The notes: a model not told the origin generated them from the sequence alone. Shown: positions 35,786 to 45,931, counted from the first letter of the stretch. The stretch: 64,000 bases of DNA from Amorphoplanes digitatis (GCF_014205335.1 NZ_JACHNH010000001.1:3528501-3592500), one strand, 5' to 3'. Translations and numbers: made by a program.

Positions 35786-36661
35786 ATGACCGATCTGCTG
35801 ACCAGGCCCCCCGCGTACACCCAGGACCACACCGCCGCCGCGCCGCCGTTCCCCCCGCTGCCCCCGAACGTCATCAGCCACCGCGGTGGCGGGCGGCGCT
35901 GGCCGAGGCGGGTGGCGGGCGGCGCGGTCGTCCTCGCCCTGATCGCCGGCGGCGGCATCGCCGGCGGCGTGGTCGCCGAGCACTACGCCACCGGAACGCC
36001 GGCCGCCGCGACACGGACGACGGCGACCGGCACCCCGGCGGTCGCCGCGAACAACGACCTGGCGGCGGTCGCCGCCAAGGTGTCGCCGAGCATCGTCACG
36101 GTGCTGATGCAGAGCTCCGGCGGTACGGGGCTGGGCTCCGGCGTCGTGATCACCGAGGACGGCCTCATCGTCACCAACAACCACGTGGTCGCGTCCGGCG
36201 GCACCGCGAGCGTGCAGCTCGCCGACGGCCGCACGGTGCCCGCCGAGGTCCTGGCCACCGACCCCACCCACGACCTGGCGCTGGTCCGGGCGTCCGGCGC
36301 GGGGAGCCTCACGCCGGCGACCTTCGGTACGGACGACAGCGTCGCCGTCGGCGACACCGTGCTCGCGTTCGGTGCCCCGCTCGGCCTCGAGGGGACCGTC
36401 ACCTCCGGCATCGTGTCCGCGCTCGACCGGGAGGTCGGCACCGACGGCGAGAAGCTGACCGGCCTGCTGCAGACCGACGCCGCCATCAACCACGGAAACT
36501 CCGGCGGCGCGCTCGTCGACACCGCCGGCAACGTCATCGGCATCAACGTGGCCATCGCCACGCCGAGCGAGGACTCCGGCAGCATCGGCCTCGGCTTCGC
36601 CATCCCGGCCGGCACCGTCACCAGCGTCGTCAGGCAGCTCGAGGCCGAAGCCTCCCACTGA
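35786..36661 (+). CDS. membrane-anchored HtrA-like serine protease without PDZ domain
   Basis: 291 residues. A cytosolic Pro-rich N-terminal tail, one transmembrane span (about 50-72, GGAVVLALIAGGGIAGGVV) and a Thr-rich linker lead to a trypsin-like S1C domain outside the membrane. The triad is His in TNNHVV, Asp in THDLALV and Ser in NHGNSGGALV. The chain ends right after the protease domain (GLGFAIPAGTVTSVVRQL), so the PDZ domain usual in HtrA/DegP is absent. Likely envelope quality control. A 9-bp hairpin overlaps the stop codon. Confidence 0.9.
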   Translation: MTDLLTRPPAYTQDHTAAAPPFPPLPPNVISHRGGGRRWPRRVAGGAVVLALIAGGGIAGGVVAEHYATGTPAAATRTTATGTPAVAANNDLAAVAAKVSPSIVTVLMQSSGGTGLGSGVVITEDGLIVTNNHVVASGGTASVQLADGRTVPAEVLATDPTHDLALVRASGAGSLTPATFGTDDSVAVGDTVLAFGAPLGLEGTVTSGIVSALDREVGTDGEKLTGLLQTDAAINHGNSGGALVDTAGNVIGINVAIATPSEDSGSIGLGFAIPAGTVTSVVRQLEAEASH

Positions 36662-36672
36662 TCGTGGGAGGC
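36650..36672. terminator. hairpin terminator between the protease and ABC exporter genes
   Basis: A 9-bp perfect stem, 36650-36658 against 36664-36672, with a 5-base loop overlaps the stop codon of the protease gene. It lies between convergent genes (the ABC exporter ends at 36685), so it could serve both. Confidence 0.65.
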
Positions 36673-36684
36673 CCGGCCCCGGTG

Positions 36685-39600
36685 CTAGCCGGCCAGGTGG
36701 CCGTACCGGTCCTCGAGCTCGAGCCACGTGCCCTGCGCCACCGAGCGGCCGCCGATCAGGACGACCACCCGGTCGGCGCGGGACAGCGCCGCCCGCTTCG
36801 ACGTGGAGCCGACGACGGTGACGCCGTGCTCGCGCAGCGCACGCCACAGCTCCAGCTCGGTCGTGACGTCCAGCGCCGAGGACACGTCGTCGGCGACCAG
36901 CAGCTCCGTGCGCGGCGCCAGGGCCCGGGCCAGGGCCAGCCGCTGTAGCTGGCCGCCGGAGAGCCGGGTGCCCTTGTGCCCGATCAGCAGTTGCAGCCCG
37001 CCGCCGGTGGCCGCCAGGTCGTGCTCCAGCTGCGCCGTCGTCACCGCGTCCGCCGCGTCGACCTCGTGGCCGAGCCGGATGTTGTCCGCGACCGTGCCGG
37101 ACAGCACCCGCGGCAGCTGCGCCACGTAGCCGACCTGGTTCGGTCGCAGGAACAGCTCCGGCTCGTCGACCGGCCGGCCGTTCCAGCGCAGCGCGCCGGT
37201 GTGGTGCACGATTCCCGCCAGGGCCCGCAGCAGCGACGACTTGCCGGAGCCGACCGGGCCGACCACCAGCACCAGCTCGCCGCGCTCGACGACCAGGTCG
37301 ATGTCCTGGGCGCCGACCGTGCCGTTCTCGTGCACCGCGCTGAAGCCCGAGAGCGTCAGCGTCCGCAGCGGGTTCCGCGGCGCCACCGGCGGTGCCTGCG
37401 CGGTGCCGGCCGCGATGTCCACGCCCGGCACCGACGACGAGTACGCCGAGACGCCCGCCATGGCCACCGTGCGCCGGGTCCAGACCCGCGCCGACGGGAA
37501 GTGCGAGACCAGCGACGCCGTCGTCCAGGCGATCCACCGGGCCGAGCCAAGCGTCGCCACGGCGATCAGCGTCGCCGCCGCCGACAGGTTGCCGGTCAGG
37601 TACATCGCCCAGGCCGCGATCGGCAGCAGGCCGCTGACGATCGACGGCGTGGACCGGGCCCACACCTGGATGGAGATCTCCCGGCGCTGCCGGTCGCTGC
37701 GGGCCGTGTCCAGCCCGGCCAGGTGCTCCAGCACCGGCCTTGTCGCGCCGGCCAGCTTCACCGTGCGCGCCGCCGACAGCGACGAGACCAGGGCGGTCGC
37801 GAACGACGCCCGGGCCGCGACGGTGCGCCGGGCCGCCCGCTCCAGCCGCGGGCCGAACAGCGTCGCCGCCAGCCCGGAGACCACCATCGTGCCGAGGAAG
37901 AACGCGGCCGGCACGTACGAGCGTGAGGCCAGCGTCATCGTCAGGATCACGATCAGGCCGATCCCGGAGTCGATGAGGTTGTCGGCGAGCATGACGACCC
38001 GTTCGGTGTCGCCGCCCTGCGCCACCACCTCCGCCGGGGTGTACTTGCTGATCCGGCGCGGGCCGGTCTGGCCGTGCACCAGCCGCATGCTGATCCGCAG
38101 CATCTGCCGGACCCACCACTCGGGGAACCAGGCGCCGGTGTAGTAGAGCGTCGGGATCGCGACGACCAGGCAGGCGGCGATGGCGATCGCCGGCGGCATC
38201 GGGTCACCGACGCCGTCGACGACGTCCGACCAGAGCAGCGGCAGGACCGCGCCGTCCAGGCCGAGCACCACCAGCACGATGAAGATCGCGATCGCGCCGA
38301 GCCCGTACCGCGGGTCGTTGACGGTCAGCCTGGCGATCTCGCGCATGGTGTGTGCCCGCGGCGGTTCGGGCAGCGGCGGCGGTTCGGCCATCGGGAGCGT
38401 GTTGCCCAGCTCCGTCTCGACCGGCGCCTCCGGCTCGCGTTCCAGCAGCGCCACCCCGCCGGCCGGGCGCACCGGCGCGGCGACGCTGGAGCTGGCGAGC
38501 AGCTCGGCGAAGCGCCGCGACTCGGGCAGCGGGCCGGCCTCCAGCACCTCGCCGTCGGCGAGCACGACCACCTCGTCGCAGCGCCGGACCGACGAGAGCC
38601 GGTGCGCGACGATGACGCCGATCCGGCCCTCGAGCAGCCGGTCGGTGGCGCGCTGCACCCAGGCCTCGGTGACCGGGTCCATCCGCGCGGTGGCCTCGTC
38701 GAGGATCACCACGTGCGGGTCGCGGACCAGGATCCGGGCGAACGCGACGAGCTGCTCCTGCCCGGCGGAGAGGACGTAGCCGCCCTCGCCGAGCTTGGTG
38801 TCCACGCCGTCGGGCAGGCTGCTCACCCAGGCGGTCAGGCCCAGCTCGTCCAGCGCGCGGGACGCCTGCGGCAGCAGTTCCGGGTCGAAGAGCGCGATGT
38901 TCTCCGCCAGGGTGCCGGCCAGGATCTCGGTGCGCTGCGGCACGATCGCGGTCCACCGGCGCAGCGCCTCGACGTCGAGGTCGTCGATGTCGGCGCCGCC
39001 GAGGAACACCGTGCCGCGCGGCACGTCGACGGCCCGGGTCAGCACCTTGGCGAGGGTCGACTTGCCGGAGCCGGTGCGGCCGATCAGCGCGTACGAGCGG
39101 CCGCGGGTGAACGACAGGTTCACGTCGCGCAGTGCCGGCGGGCGCCCGGAGTCCGACTCGCCGTAGCGGAACGTCAGGCCGCGCACCTCCAGGTCGCCGT
39201 CGACCGGCGGCAGCCCGGTGGTCGGCTCCTGCCGCACGCCGCGCAGCGACTGCACCCGGCTCCAGGCGCCGAGCGCGTTCTGCAGCTCCGGCACCATGCG
39301 CGTGACCTGCTCCAGCGTGCCGCCGAAGCCGAGCGCCAGCAGCCAGACCGCGGTCAGCCGGGCGCCGTCGATGTGCCCGCCGATCAGGGCCCAGGCGCCG
39401 ACGATCACGAGCGCGGCGATGAGGGTCCGGGTGACCGCGCCGGCGCTCATGGTGATCCGCGACGACGCGGTCCAGACCTTGCGGCCGCGGACCAGCACCT
39501 CGCGGGCGCGACGGGCGTAGAGCCGGCGCACGTACGGTGCGGCGAGGCTGGTGCGCACGTCGTCCTGGCCGTGTATGGACTCCTCCATCACGGCGGCCAG

Positions 39601-40146
39601 GTCGGACCAGGCCTCCTCCTCGTGGATGCGCAGCGGGGAGAGCCGCCGGGTCGGCTTGTTCAGCACCAGGACCAGCAGGATCGACACCAGCACCATGGCG
39701 ATGCCGGCCGGCCACCAGGCGAAGAACGCGGTCACGACCGAGAACGCCGCGAGGGCGAGGGACTGCGCCAGCCGCACGCCGCTGCCGCGCAGCTCGGAGC
39801 CGACCTGGTAGACGTCGCCGTCGATGCGGTCGAGCAGCTCGCCGACCGGGGTGTTCTCGAGCGTCGGCAGGTCCTGGCCGAAGGCGACCCGGCACAGGCC
39901 GCGGCGCACGGACGCGGCCCAGTCGGCGGTCAGCCCGGCCGCGACCAGGCCGACCACGAGGTCGCTGAGGACCGCGACCACCAGGGCGGCGGCGAGCAGG
40001 GCGAAGAGCGGCACCGACTCGTCGACGAGGACCGCGCCGGCCAGGCCCAGGGCAGCCGCCTGACCCGCCGCACCCATGGCGATGAGGACGACGACCAGGG
40101 CGGTGCGACGGGGCGAAGTGGCCCATAAGTCGCGGAGCAGGCGCAT
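36685..40146 (-). CDS. four-domain ABC exporter (TMD-NBD-TMD-NBD) with asymmetric ATPase sites
   Basis: 1153 residues from ATG 40146 behind GAGGA. Two ABC type-1 exporter halves are fused. NBD1 is complete: Walker [11 protein letters not shown] (about 360), LSAGQEQ, Walker B VVILDEAT and switch VAHRLSS. NBD2 has Walker [10 protein letters not shown] (about 968) and LSGGQLQ, but Walker B reads LLVADDVSS, with Asp in place of catalytic Glu, and the switch region reads [11 protein letters not shown], without His. One of the two ATP sites should therefore hydrolyse poorly, as in heterodimeric exporters. A Pro-rich linker joins the halves near residue 590. Substrate unknown; lipid or drug export is plausible. 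Confidence 0.92.
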   Translation of the reverse strand: MRLLRDLWATSPRRTALVVVLIAMGAAGQAAALGLAGAVLVDESVPLFALLAAALVVAVLSDLVVGLVAAGLTADWAASVRRGLCRVAFGQDLPTLENTPVGELLDRIDGDVYQVGSELRGSGVRLAQSLALAAFSVVTAFFAWWPAGIAMVLVSILLVLVLNKPTRRLSPLRIHEEEAWSDLAAVMEESIHGQDDVRTSLAAPYVRRLYARRAREVLVRGRKVWTASSRITMSAGAVTRTLIAALVIVGAWALIGGHIDGARLTAVWLLALGFGGTLEQVTRMVPELQNALGAWSRVQSLRGVRQEPTTGLPPVDGDLEVRGLTFRYGESDSGRPPALRDVNLSFTRGRSYALIGRTGSGKSTLAKVLTRAVDVPRGTVFLGGADIDDLDVEALRRWTAIVPQRTEILAGTLAENIALFDPELLPQASRALDELGLTAWVSSLPDGVDTKLGEGGYVLSAGQEQLVAFARILVRDPHVVILDEATARMDPVTEAWVQRATDRLLEGRIGVIVAHRLSSVRRCDEVVVLADGEVLEAGPLPESRRFAELLASSSVAAPVRPAGGVALLEREPEAPVETELGNTLPMAEPPPLPEPPRAHTMREIARLTVNDPRYGLGAIAIFIVLVVLGLDGAVLPLLWSDVVDGVGDPMPPAIAIAACLVVAIPTLYYTGAWFPEWWVRQMLRISMRLVHGQTGPRRISKYTPAEVVAQGGDTERVVMLADNLIDSGIGLIVILTMTLASRSYVPAAFFLGTMVVSGLAATLFGPRLERAARRTVAARASFATALVSSLSAARTVKLAGATRPVLEHLAGLDTARSDRQRREISIQVWARSTPSIVSGLLPIAAWAMYLTGNLSAAATLIAVATLGSARWIAWTTASLVSHFPSARVWTRRTVAMAGVSAYSSSVPGVDIAAGTAQAPPVAPRNPLRTLTLSGFSAVHENGTVGAQDIDLVVERGELVLVVGPVGSGKSSLLRALAGIVHHTGALRWNGRPVDEPELFLRPNQVGYVAQLPRVLSGTVADNIRLGHEVDAADAVTTAQLEHDLAATGGGLQLLIGHKGTRLSGGQLQRLALARALAPRTELLVADDVSSALDVTTELELWRALREHGVTVVGSTSKRAALSRADRVVVLIGGRSVAQGTWLELEDRYGHLAG

Positions 40147-40352
40147 TGGGGTCCTCACGGATAGGGAAGGCGGTGAACCCATCCTGCGGTTTGCGGCACG
40201 GCTGCTCAAACCATTTATGTGTCCGAGGGGTATCGCGTGCGTCACCGCGGGCCGCGCCGCGCCCGGCGGTGGCGCACCTCACGCGTTTCGCTCGCGGTCG
40301 CGGCGGTCGCCGTGGTCCGATTGCCTGGTCGCCGGAAGCTGGGGGGAACGCC

Positions 40353-40634
40353 ATGGTCGCCGGACCGCTCGACACCGAGTTCACGGCCGTGCTGGAGAAG
40401 AGCGCCGCCGAGGGCGGCTGGACGTACGTGATCATGCCGGGCTCGGCGGAGTTCTTCGGCACCCGCGGGCTGGTCAAGGTGCGCGGCACCGTGGACGGCG
40501 AGCCGTTCCGCAGCTCGTTCATGGCCCTGGGCGACGGCCGTCACAAGCTACCGGTCAAGGCCGACCTGCGCCGCCGGATCGGCAAGGAGGCCGGCGCGAC
40601 CGTCACCGTGCGCCTGTCCGAGCGGCTGAGCTGA
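40353..40634 (+). CDS. DUF1905 protein
   Basis: 93 residues from ATG 40353 behind GGGGGGAA. The DUF1905 beta-barrel pattern is clear: an opening strand [39 protein letters not shown] cut by turns, [28 protein letters not shown] in the second half, closing [10 protein letters not shown]. Function unknown; small cytosolic protein, monocistronic, facing the ABC exporter gene across 206 bases. Confidence 0.85.
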   Translation: MVAGPLDTEFTAVLEKSAAEGGWTYVIMPGSAEFFGTRGLVKVRGTVDGEPFRSSFMALGDGRHKLPVKADLRRRIGKEAGATVTVRLSERLS

Positions 40635-40653
40635 CGGCGCCCGCCGCCCGGCC

Positions 40654-41838
40654 TCAGCGGCAGCGCAGCGTGATCAGGGTGATCTCGCTCGGCGCGAAGA
40701 TGCGGAACGGCGGGCCCCAGAAGCCGGTGCCCCGCGACGTGTAGAGCTGGGTGCGCTCGCCGTGCCGGCTCAGGCCCTGGAGCACCGGCTGGTCCAGGCG
40801 AACCAGGTAGTGGAACGGCCACATCTGGCCGCCGTGTGTGTGCCCGGAGATCTGCAGGTCGACGCCGTGCTCGACCGCGCCGGTCACCTGCTGCGGCTGG
40901 TGCGCCAGCAGCAGCACCGGCAGGTCCGGGTCGGCGCCGGCCAGCGCCGCCTCGTGGTCCATGTGGTGGCCCGGCAGCCCCGAGCCCGCGGCCGTGCGGT
41001 CGTCCACCCCGGTGAGGATCAGGCTGCTGCCGTCGCGGGAGATCACCAGGTGCCGGTTGTGCAGGGCCTCCCAGCCCAGCGACGCCATGTGCTCGACCCA
41101 GCGCTGCGCCCCGCTGAAGTACTCGTGGTTGCCGGTCACGTAGACCCGGGCCAGCCCGGCCCGCACGTCGCCGAGCGGGGCGGCCTGTTCGAGGCGCTGG
41201 GCCACCTCGCCGTCGGCGATGTCGCCGGTGTGCGCGACGACGTCCGGTTGCAGCGAGTTGACGACGTCCACGACGCCGCGTGACCAGCGGGCCCGGTCGA
41301 TCGGCCCGTAGTGCGTGTCGGTCAGCAGCACCACCCGGAGCCCGTCCAGGCCCGGGCCGAGCCGGGGTACGACCACGTCGACGCGGCGGACGCGGGACAC
41401 CCGCATCGCCTCGGCGTACCCCCAGAGGAGCAGGACGATCGAGATCAGGGCGACCGCCGCCGTCACGATCCGTGAGCGGACCGGGTCGCCGACGCCCGCG
41501 AGGGCGAGCGCGAGCCGCAGCACGCCGCCGAGGATGGACCACACGAACAGGACCCAGACGACGCCGAGCAGCGTGTCGGCGACGCGGGCGGAGCCGTCGT
41601 GGTGGCGGCCGTGGCCCCGGAACATCAGGACCGGGAACGCGGCCGCGGTGGCGGCGACCAGCACGGTGCCCGCGGCGAACACCGCGCCGGGCCACCGGTT
41701 GCCGGACCACAGCAGCGTCCACCAGGGCACGCCGAAGAGCAGGAGCAGGACGGCGGAGACGATCAGGCCGAATCGCAGCGCGGACCCGCGCCGGCGACGC
41801 GGCGCGGTCTCGGCCTCGACGGTTTCACCCACGGTCAC
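40654..41838 (-). CDS. membrane-anchored metallophosphoesterase, YkuE-like
   Basis: 394 residues. Four hydrophobic spans fill the first 150 residues (LIVSAVLLLLFGV onward). A calcineurin-like phosphoesterase domain follows: LLTDTHYGP, HTGDIADG, VTGNHEYFSG, LLLAHQP and ISGHTHGGQMWPF, which together make the two-metal site. The protein is set in the cytoplasmic membrane; the orientation of the catalytic domain is not decided by sequence. Related enzymes act on phospholipid headgroups or UDP-sugars. It lies upstream of nothing obvious on the same strand and converges on the DUF1905 gene. Confidence 0.88.
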   Translation of the reverse strand: MTVGETVEAETAPRRRRGSALRFGLIVSAVLLLLFGVPWWTLLWSGNRWPGAVFAAGTVLVAATAAAFPVLMFRGHGRHHDGSARVADTLLGVVWVLFVWSILGGVLRLALALAGVGDPVRSRIVTAAVALISIVLLLWGYAEAMRVSRVRRVDVVVPRLGPGLDGLRVVLLTDTHYGPIDRARWSRGVVDVVNSLQPDVVAHTGDIADGEVAQRLEQAAPLGDVRAGLARVYVTGNHEYFSGAQRWVEHMASLGWEALHNRHLVISRDGSSLILTGVDDRTAAGSGLPGHHMDHEAALAGADPDLPVLLLAHQPQQVTGAVEHGVDLQISGHTHGGQMWPFHYLVRLDQPVLQGLSRHGERTQLYTSRGTGFWGPPFRIFAPSEITLITLRCR

Positions 41839-41894
41839 AGCGGAAAGTCTGCCACGCCCGCGCGCTCAGCGGCCGCCAGGACGGCGCTACGGCC

Positions 41895-42557
41895 TCACAG
41901 GCCGAGCCGCAGGCCGGTGACGCCCGCCGGGGACTGCGGCCGGGTGGTGGCCCGCAGCAGGTCGGCGTGGACGCCGGCGGGCAGCTGCGTGCCGAGCGCG
42001 CACAGCGCCGGATAGAGGTCGAGCACGTCGCGGTGGCTGAGCGCGCCGACGCCGATCAGCAGCCCGGTGACCGCGCCGGGCGTCCGGGCCAGCTCCGCGC
42101 AGAGCTCCGTGCGCCAGCCCGGGTCCTCGACGTGCGAGGCGAACTCGCGGGCGATCCGGTTGCTGGCCGAGCAGCCCTCCTCGGGCGCGGCGTGCCGCCC
42201 CGAGCGGGCCAGCACCGGCGCCATCCGGACCACGACGCCGAGGCGCAGGGCCAGCTCCGGCAGGGTCAGCGCGTCGAGGCCGAACGAGCAGTTGTCGCAG
42301 AGCCGCTGGAACGTCTCGGCGTGCACCACGACCGCCGGCTGGGGGCACTCGCCGCCGGCCGGGCCGCAGACGGTGTCCATGATGATCTCGGACAGCCGCC
42401 CGGTCGGGTCGAAGCGGCCGATGCCGAAGAATTCCGACGGTGTCTCCCGGTAGCGGGCCAGGGCGGCCCGCTCACTGCCGTAGCCGTCCGCGTCGACCCC
42501 GATGCGGGGTACGCCGTGCTGGGCCTGGAGCTGGATGAGCCGGAACATCCTGTTCAC
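41895..42557 (-). CDS. hypothetical protein with four-Cys cluster, 220 aa
   Basis: Not recognised. ATG at 42557 begins MNRMFRLIQLQAQHG. Four Cys at 64, 71, 87 and 90 (C-x6-C, then C-x2-C as CDNC) could form a zinc site in the middle. The C-terminal 90 residues look helical (GWRTELCAELARTPG, LSHRDVLDLYPALCALG). There is no signal peptide or transmembrane span. Codon use is that of its neighbours. The adjacent genes give no clear hint of role. Confidence 0.65.
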   Translation of the reverse strand: MNRMFRLIQLQAQHGVPRIGVDADGYGSERAALARYRETPSEFFGIGRFDPTGRLSEIIMDTVCGPAGGECPQPAVVVHAETFQRLCDNCSFGLDALTLPELALRLGVVVRMAPVLARSGRHAAPEEGCSASNRIAREFASHVEDPGWRTELCAELARTPGAVTGLLIGVGALSHRDVLDLYPALCALGTQLPAGVHADLLRATTRPQSPAGVTGLRLGL

Positions 42558-42616
42558 TCCCGTGGGGTTCGGTGACGACGGTGCATCTCGGGATACGCGC
42601 CAGGAAGTCCCTCGGT

Positions 42617-42859
42617 TCAGTCCTTACGCTGGGTTAATCCAAGATTCCGTCGGGCCCGCTGTCCCGTCAAGAGGAAACAGTCAAACGTTACCGCGTGTAG
42701 TGCATACGTCGCTGCGGTGAGTGCCAGCAGCATCCCCGCCAGCACGGCGACGAGGCCGCCGTCGAGGGCTCGCCAGGCGGTGGGCAGCGCGACCAGGCCG
42801 AGCACGAGCCCGGCCTCACAGGCGGCCTCGGCGAGGCGGCGCGCACGGTCCGGTTTCAT
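42617..42859 (-). CDS. small membrane protein, 80 aa, two spans
   Basis: The ATG at 42859 lies behind a good GTGAGGG site; longer forms of this frame would begin in a lower-GC region without a ribosome site. After a basic start (MKPDRARRLAEAA) come two hydrophobic stretches (AGLVLGLVALPTAW and GLVAVLAGMLLALTAATYAL) and a basic tail ending RARRNLGLTQRKD, giving an N-in/C-in hairpin by the positive-inside rule. Family not recognised. Confidence 0.6.
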   Translation of the reverse strand: MKPDRARRLAEAACEAGLVLGLVALPTAWRALDGGLVAVLAGMLLALTAATYALHAVTFDCFLLTGQRARRNLGLTQRKD

Positions 42860-43112
42860 GGCCCTCACCCTTCCGTCAACCGGGGTGCGCGCGCTTCCGT
42901 CCGCAGCCGGATCGACGGCTACGACTTTCGGCAGAGGTCGCCGGGATTCCGGAGCCCCGACGGAACCGGGGCCAGTGACCGACACCGATATCTCTGAAAC
43001 AAGGGCTGAGCAGTGGTGGACGCTGCGGAAAGTGCACCGTAGGGTGTCCGAAGCTTGCCGGGGCACCGACCGATAGTGGTCATAACCGGCAGGCGTGTGG
43101 GAGGAACGAGCG

Positions 43113-43925
43113 GTGACCGTCGCGGCAACGCCGGCATGGGAGTCCATGCCGGCGCTCATGTATCACTCCGTGTCCGCGGTCGGCGGCCCGTTGAGTGATC
43201 TCGCCGTGCCCCGCGAGCGCCTCGCCGAGCAGCTCGGCGCGCTCACCGCCGCCGGCTACCGGCTCGTCGGGCTCACCGACGCGCTCGACCTGCTCGCACA
43301 GGGCAGCACCGACAGACTCCTCGCGGTCACCTTCGACGACGGTTACCGCGACTTCCTCACCGAGGGTGTGCCCGTCCTCGCCGAGGCCGGCGCCGGCGCC
43401 ACCCTGTACGCCTCCGTCGGGCACCTGGGCGGCCAGGCCGGCTGGCTCGGCCGCTGGGCGCCCGACTTCGGCACCCTGCTGAGCTGGGACGAGCTGGCCG
43501 AGGTCGCCGACGCCGGCATCGAGATCGGCAACCACAGCCTGCTGCACCACCCGCTCGACGTGCTGCCCCCCGCCCAGCTGCGCGAGGAGATCGTGCGCAG
43601 CAAGGAGGAGCTGGAGCAGCGCCTGGGGCGCCGGGTACGCGGCTTCGCCTACCCGCACGGATACAACGGCGCCCGGGTCCGCGACGCGGTGCTGGAGGCG
43701 GGGCACGACAACGCCACCGAGGTCGGCCGGCGGCTGCACACACCGGGCGAGCGGCGCTTCGCCGTACCCCGGCTACAGCCGACGCCCACCATGACCGGCG
43801 CCGACCTGGTGAACCTGGTCGCCGGGGGCGGGTCCCCGCTGGTGCCGCGGCTCAAGCGGCTCGCGCAGCCCGGCTGGCGTGTGGTGCGCAAGGTCGCCCG
43901 CGCCGCCGGCCGGAACCTCACGTGA
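43113..43925 (+). CDS. polysaccharide deacetylase, CE4 family
   Basis: 270 residues from GTG 43113 behind GGAGGA. NodB-fold motifs are present: AVTFDDGYRDF (motif 1, catalytic base and metal Asp), IGNHSLLHHPLD (H-x3-H metal motif 2), RGFAYPHGYNG (motif 3). The chain starts almost directly with PALMYHSVS, typical of the PgaB/IcaB-like group. No signal peptide is seen, which is odd for an enzyme of cell-surface glycans; it may act on cytosolic precursors or be exported otherwise. It is coupled (GTGA) to the GH26-like gene. Confidence 0.9.
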   Translation: MTVAATPAWESMPALMYHSVSAVGGPLSDLAVPRERLAEQLGALTAAGYRLVGLTDALDLLAQGSTDRLLAVTFDDGYRDFLTEGVPVLAEAGAGATLYASVGHLGGQAGWLGRWAPDFGTLLSWDELAEVADAGIEIGNHSLLHHPLDVLPPAQLREEIVRSKEELEQRLGRRVRGFAYPHGYNGARVRDAVLEAGHDNATEVGRRLHTPGERRFAVPRLQPTPTMTGADLVNLVAGGGSPLVPRLKRLAQPGWRVVRKVARAAGRNLT

Positions 43926-44974
43926 TGTCGGCACACCGGGCATCCCGCAAGCTGACCCGCCGCCACGTGCTCGGCCTCGCCGGTCTCGCCGCCGTCCCGC
44001 TGACGGGCCTCGCCGTGCACCGGATCCGCGCCGACCACGGGCCCGCCGCGACCGCAACCCCGCCCGGCCCGGCCGCCGCGTCCGGCGCGCCGCGGCCGAG
44101 CGCGACGGCTCCGCAGGTGGTCACCAAGGGCGGCGGCACGGTGCCGTTCCGGCCCGGCCGGACCATCCTCGGCTCGTACCTCGACCTGGAGGGCAGGTCG
44201 TTCGCCGAGAGCGTGGCCCTTCGCCGCCGGCAGACCGGGCGCGACCAGCGCATCGTGCACGTCTTCTACGACTGGACCGACACGCTGCCCGCCCGGATCG
44301 ACGGCCTGCCCGCGGGCGCGACGCCGCTGGTCTCCTGGCGCGGCAGCGCGTTCACCGACATCGCCTCCGGCCGCAGCGACGACCGGATCGCCCGGGCCGC
44401 CCGGCAGCTCAAGCGGCACGGCCGGCCGGTGCTGCTGCGCTGGGGCTGGGAGATGAACGGCGACTGGTACCCGTGGGGCGCGGCCCGCAACGGCAAGGAC
44501 CCGGCCGGGTACATCGAGTGCTGGCGGCGGATCCACGGCATCTTCGCCGAGGAGAAGGCGACGAACGTCTCGTGGGTGTGGAGCCCGAACTGGAACTCCG
44601 CCCCGGTCGAGGAGTGGAACACGCCCGAGGCGCTCTACCCCGGCGACCGCTACGTCGACTGGGTCGGCATCTCGGGGTACAACCTGCACCGCGAGACGCC
44701 CGACACCCTCTTCGGTCCGATCTACCGGTCCTTCTCGGCGCGGAAGCCGCTGATGATCACCGAGGTCGGCTCGGTGGACCGCGGCGGCCGGACCAAGGCC
44801 GACTGGATCACGCTCTTCGCACGGTGGGTCGAGGCACACCCGGCGGTGGGCGGCGTCGTCTGGTTCGACACCGACACCCACCCCGGGTACAAGGAGAAGT
44901 GGCGCATCGACACGGACGCCGACTCCCTCGCGGCCTTCACCGCCATGGCGAAGAGCGTCCGCTTCAGCGGCTAG
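43922..44974 (+). CDS. Tat-exported GH26-like glycosidase
   Basis: 350 residues; GTG 43922 overlaps the deacetylase stop, with an ATG three bases on. A Tat signal (LTRRHVLGLAGLAAVPLTG) precedes a Pro/Ala linker and a TIM barrel. VLLRWGWEMNGDWYPWG holds the acid/base Glu (about 177) and LMITEVGSVDRGG the nucleophile Glu (about 279), in the order of GH26/beta-mannanase enzymes. With the deacetylase it looks like a modification/trimming pair for an extracellular polysaccharide. The end overlaps convergent folD by 11 bases. Confidence 0.87.
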   Translation: MMSAHRASRKLTRRHVLGLAGLAAVPLTGLAVHRIRADHGPAATATPPGPAAASGAPRPSATAPQVVTKGGGTVPFRPGRTILGSYLDLEGRSFAESVALRRRQTGRDQRIVHVFYDWTDTLPARIDGLPAGATPLVSWRGSAFTDIASGRSDDRIARAARQLKRHGRPVLLRWGWEMNGDWYPWGAARNGKDPAGYIECWRRIHGIFAEEKATNVSWVWSPNWNSAPVEEWNTPEALYPGDRYVDWVGISGYNLHRETPDTLFGPIYRSFSARKPLMITEVGSVDRGGRTKADWITLFARWVEAHPAVGGVVWFDTDTHPGYKEKWRIDTDADSLAAFTAMAKSVRFSG

Positions 44975-45833
44975 CCTTCTCCGCCGCCTCGATCGCGTTG
45001 CGGAACAGCATCGCCACCGTCGTCGGGCCGACGCCGCCGACCCGCGGCGTGATCGCCCCGGCCACCGCCGAGACCTCCTCGGCCACGTCGGGCAGCAGCC
45101 GCCGGCCCTCGTAGCGCACGCCGGCGCCGATCACCGTGGCGCCCGGCCGCACGTGCTCCGGCTGGATGATCCCCGGCACGCCGACCGCGGCGATCAGGAT
45201 CTCGGCACGCCGGGCGTACCGCTGCCAGTCCGGCACGCCGGTGTGCACGACCGTGACGGCCGCGTTCGCGGTCGGCCGCTTCTGCGACAGCAGCATGGCG
45301 AGCGGGCGGCCGATGGTCGCGCCGCGGCCGAGGATGACCACCTCGCGGCCCGCGACCGGGATGTCGTGGTGCGCGAGCAGCGCCTCGATGCCGGCCGGCG
45401 TGCACGGCCGCGGCCCCGGCAGCCCGACCGAGAGCCGGCCCAGGTTGAGCGGGTGCATGCCGTCGACGTCCTTGTCCGGGTCGACGGTGAGCAGCGCCGC
45501 GTCATAGTCGATGTGCGCCGGCGGCGGGTACTGGATCAGCAGCCCGTGCACGGACGGGTCCGCGTTCAGCCGGTCGATCGCCCGGTGCAGGTCGTCCTGC
45601 GTCGCGGAAGCGCCGAGGTGCTCGTGCGGCGAGACGAAGCCCAGCTCGGCGGCCTGGCGCTGCTTGATCCGGATGTAGCCGGCGCTCGCGTCGTCGTCGC
45701 CGACCAGGATGGTCGCCAGTGACGGCACGACGCCGCCCTCGCGCAGCTTCGCCGCGCGCTGCGCGACGTCGGCCAGCACCGCGTCGGCCACCGGCTTGCC
45801 GGGCAGCAGTCTTGCTTCATGGGGTACGGACAT
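44964..45833 (-). CDS. folD: bifunctional methylenetetrahydrofolate dehydrogenase / methenyltetrahydrofolate cyclohydrolase
   Basis: 289 residues from ATG 45833. FolD interconverts 5,10-methylene- and 10-formyl-tetrahydrofolate with NADP. Motifs: SAGYIRIKQRQAAELG with the catalytic Lys, GLLIQYPPP, DVDGMHPLNLG, the NADP-binding VILGRGATIGRPLAMLL and the C-terminal TPRVGGVGPTTVAML. Normal length. This housekeeping gene interrupts the polysaccharide region; it is not obviously linked to either side. Confidence 0.95.
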   Translation of the reverse strand: MSVPHEARLLPGKPVADAVLADVAQRAAKLREGGVVPSLATILVGDDDASAGYIRIKQRQAAELGFVSPHEHLGASATQDDLHRAIDRLNADPSVHGLLIQYPPPAHIDYDAALLTVDPDKDVDGMHPLNLGRLSVGLPGPRPCTPAGIEALLAHHDIPVAGREVVILGRGATIGRPLAMLLSQKRPTANAAVTVVHTGVPDWQRYARRAEILIAAVGVPGIIQPEHVRPGATVIGAGVRYEGRRLLPDVAEEVSAVAGAITPRVGGVGPTTVAMLFRNAIEAAEKASR

Positions 45834-45931
45834 GTGCGCCTACTCCGGCGTGGGCACCCAGGCGGACGGCCCCCACGGCGAGCTCCCCGATGGTGGTCCC
45901 CATCCTCGATGCCGCCAGTCGCGTGTCCTGC

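Noticed and set aside
42860..43112. Extension of the 80-aa membrane protein to 180 codons
   Set aside because: The added part lies in lower-GC DNA without ribosome site or codon bias, while ATG 42859 has a good site.
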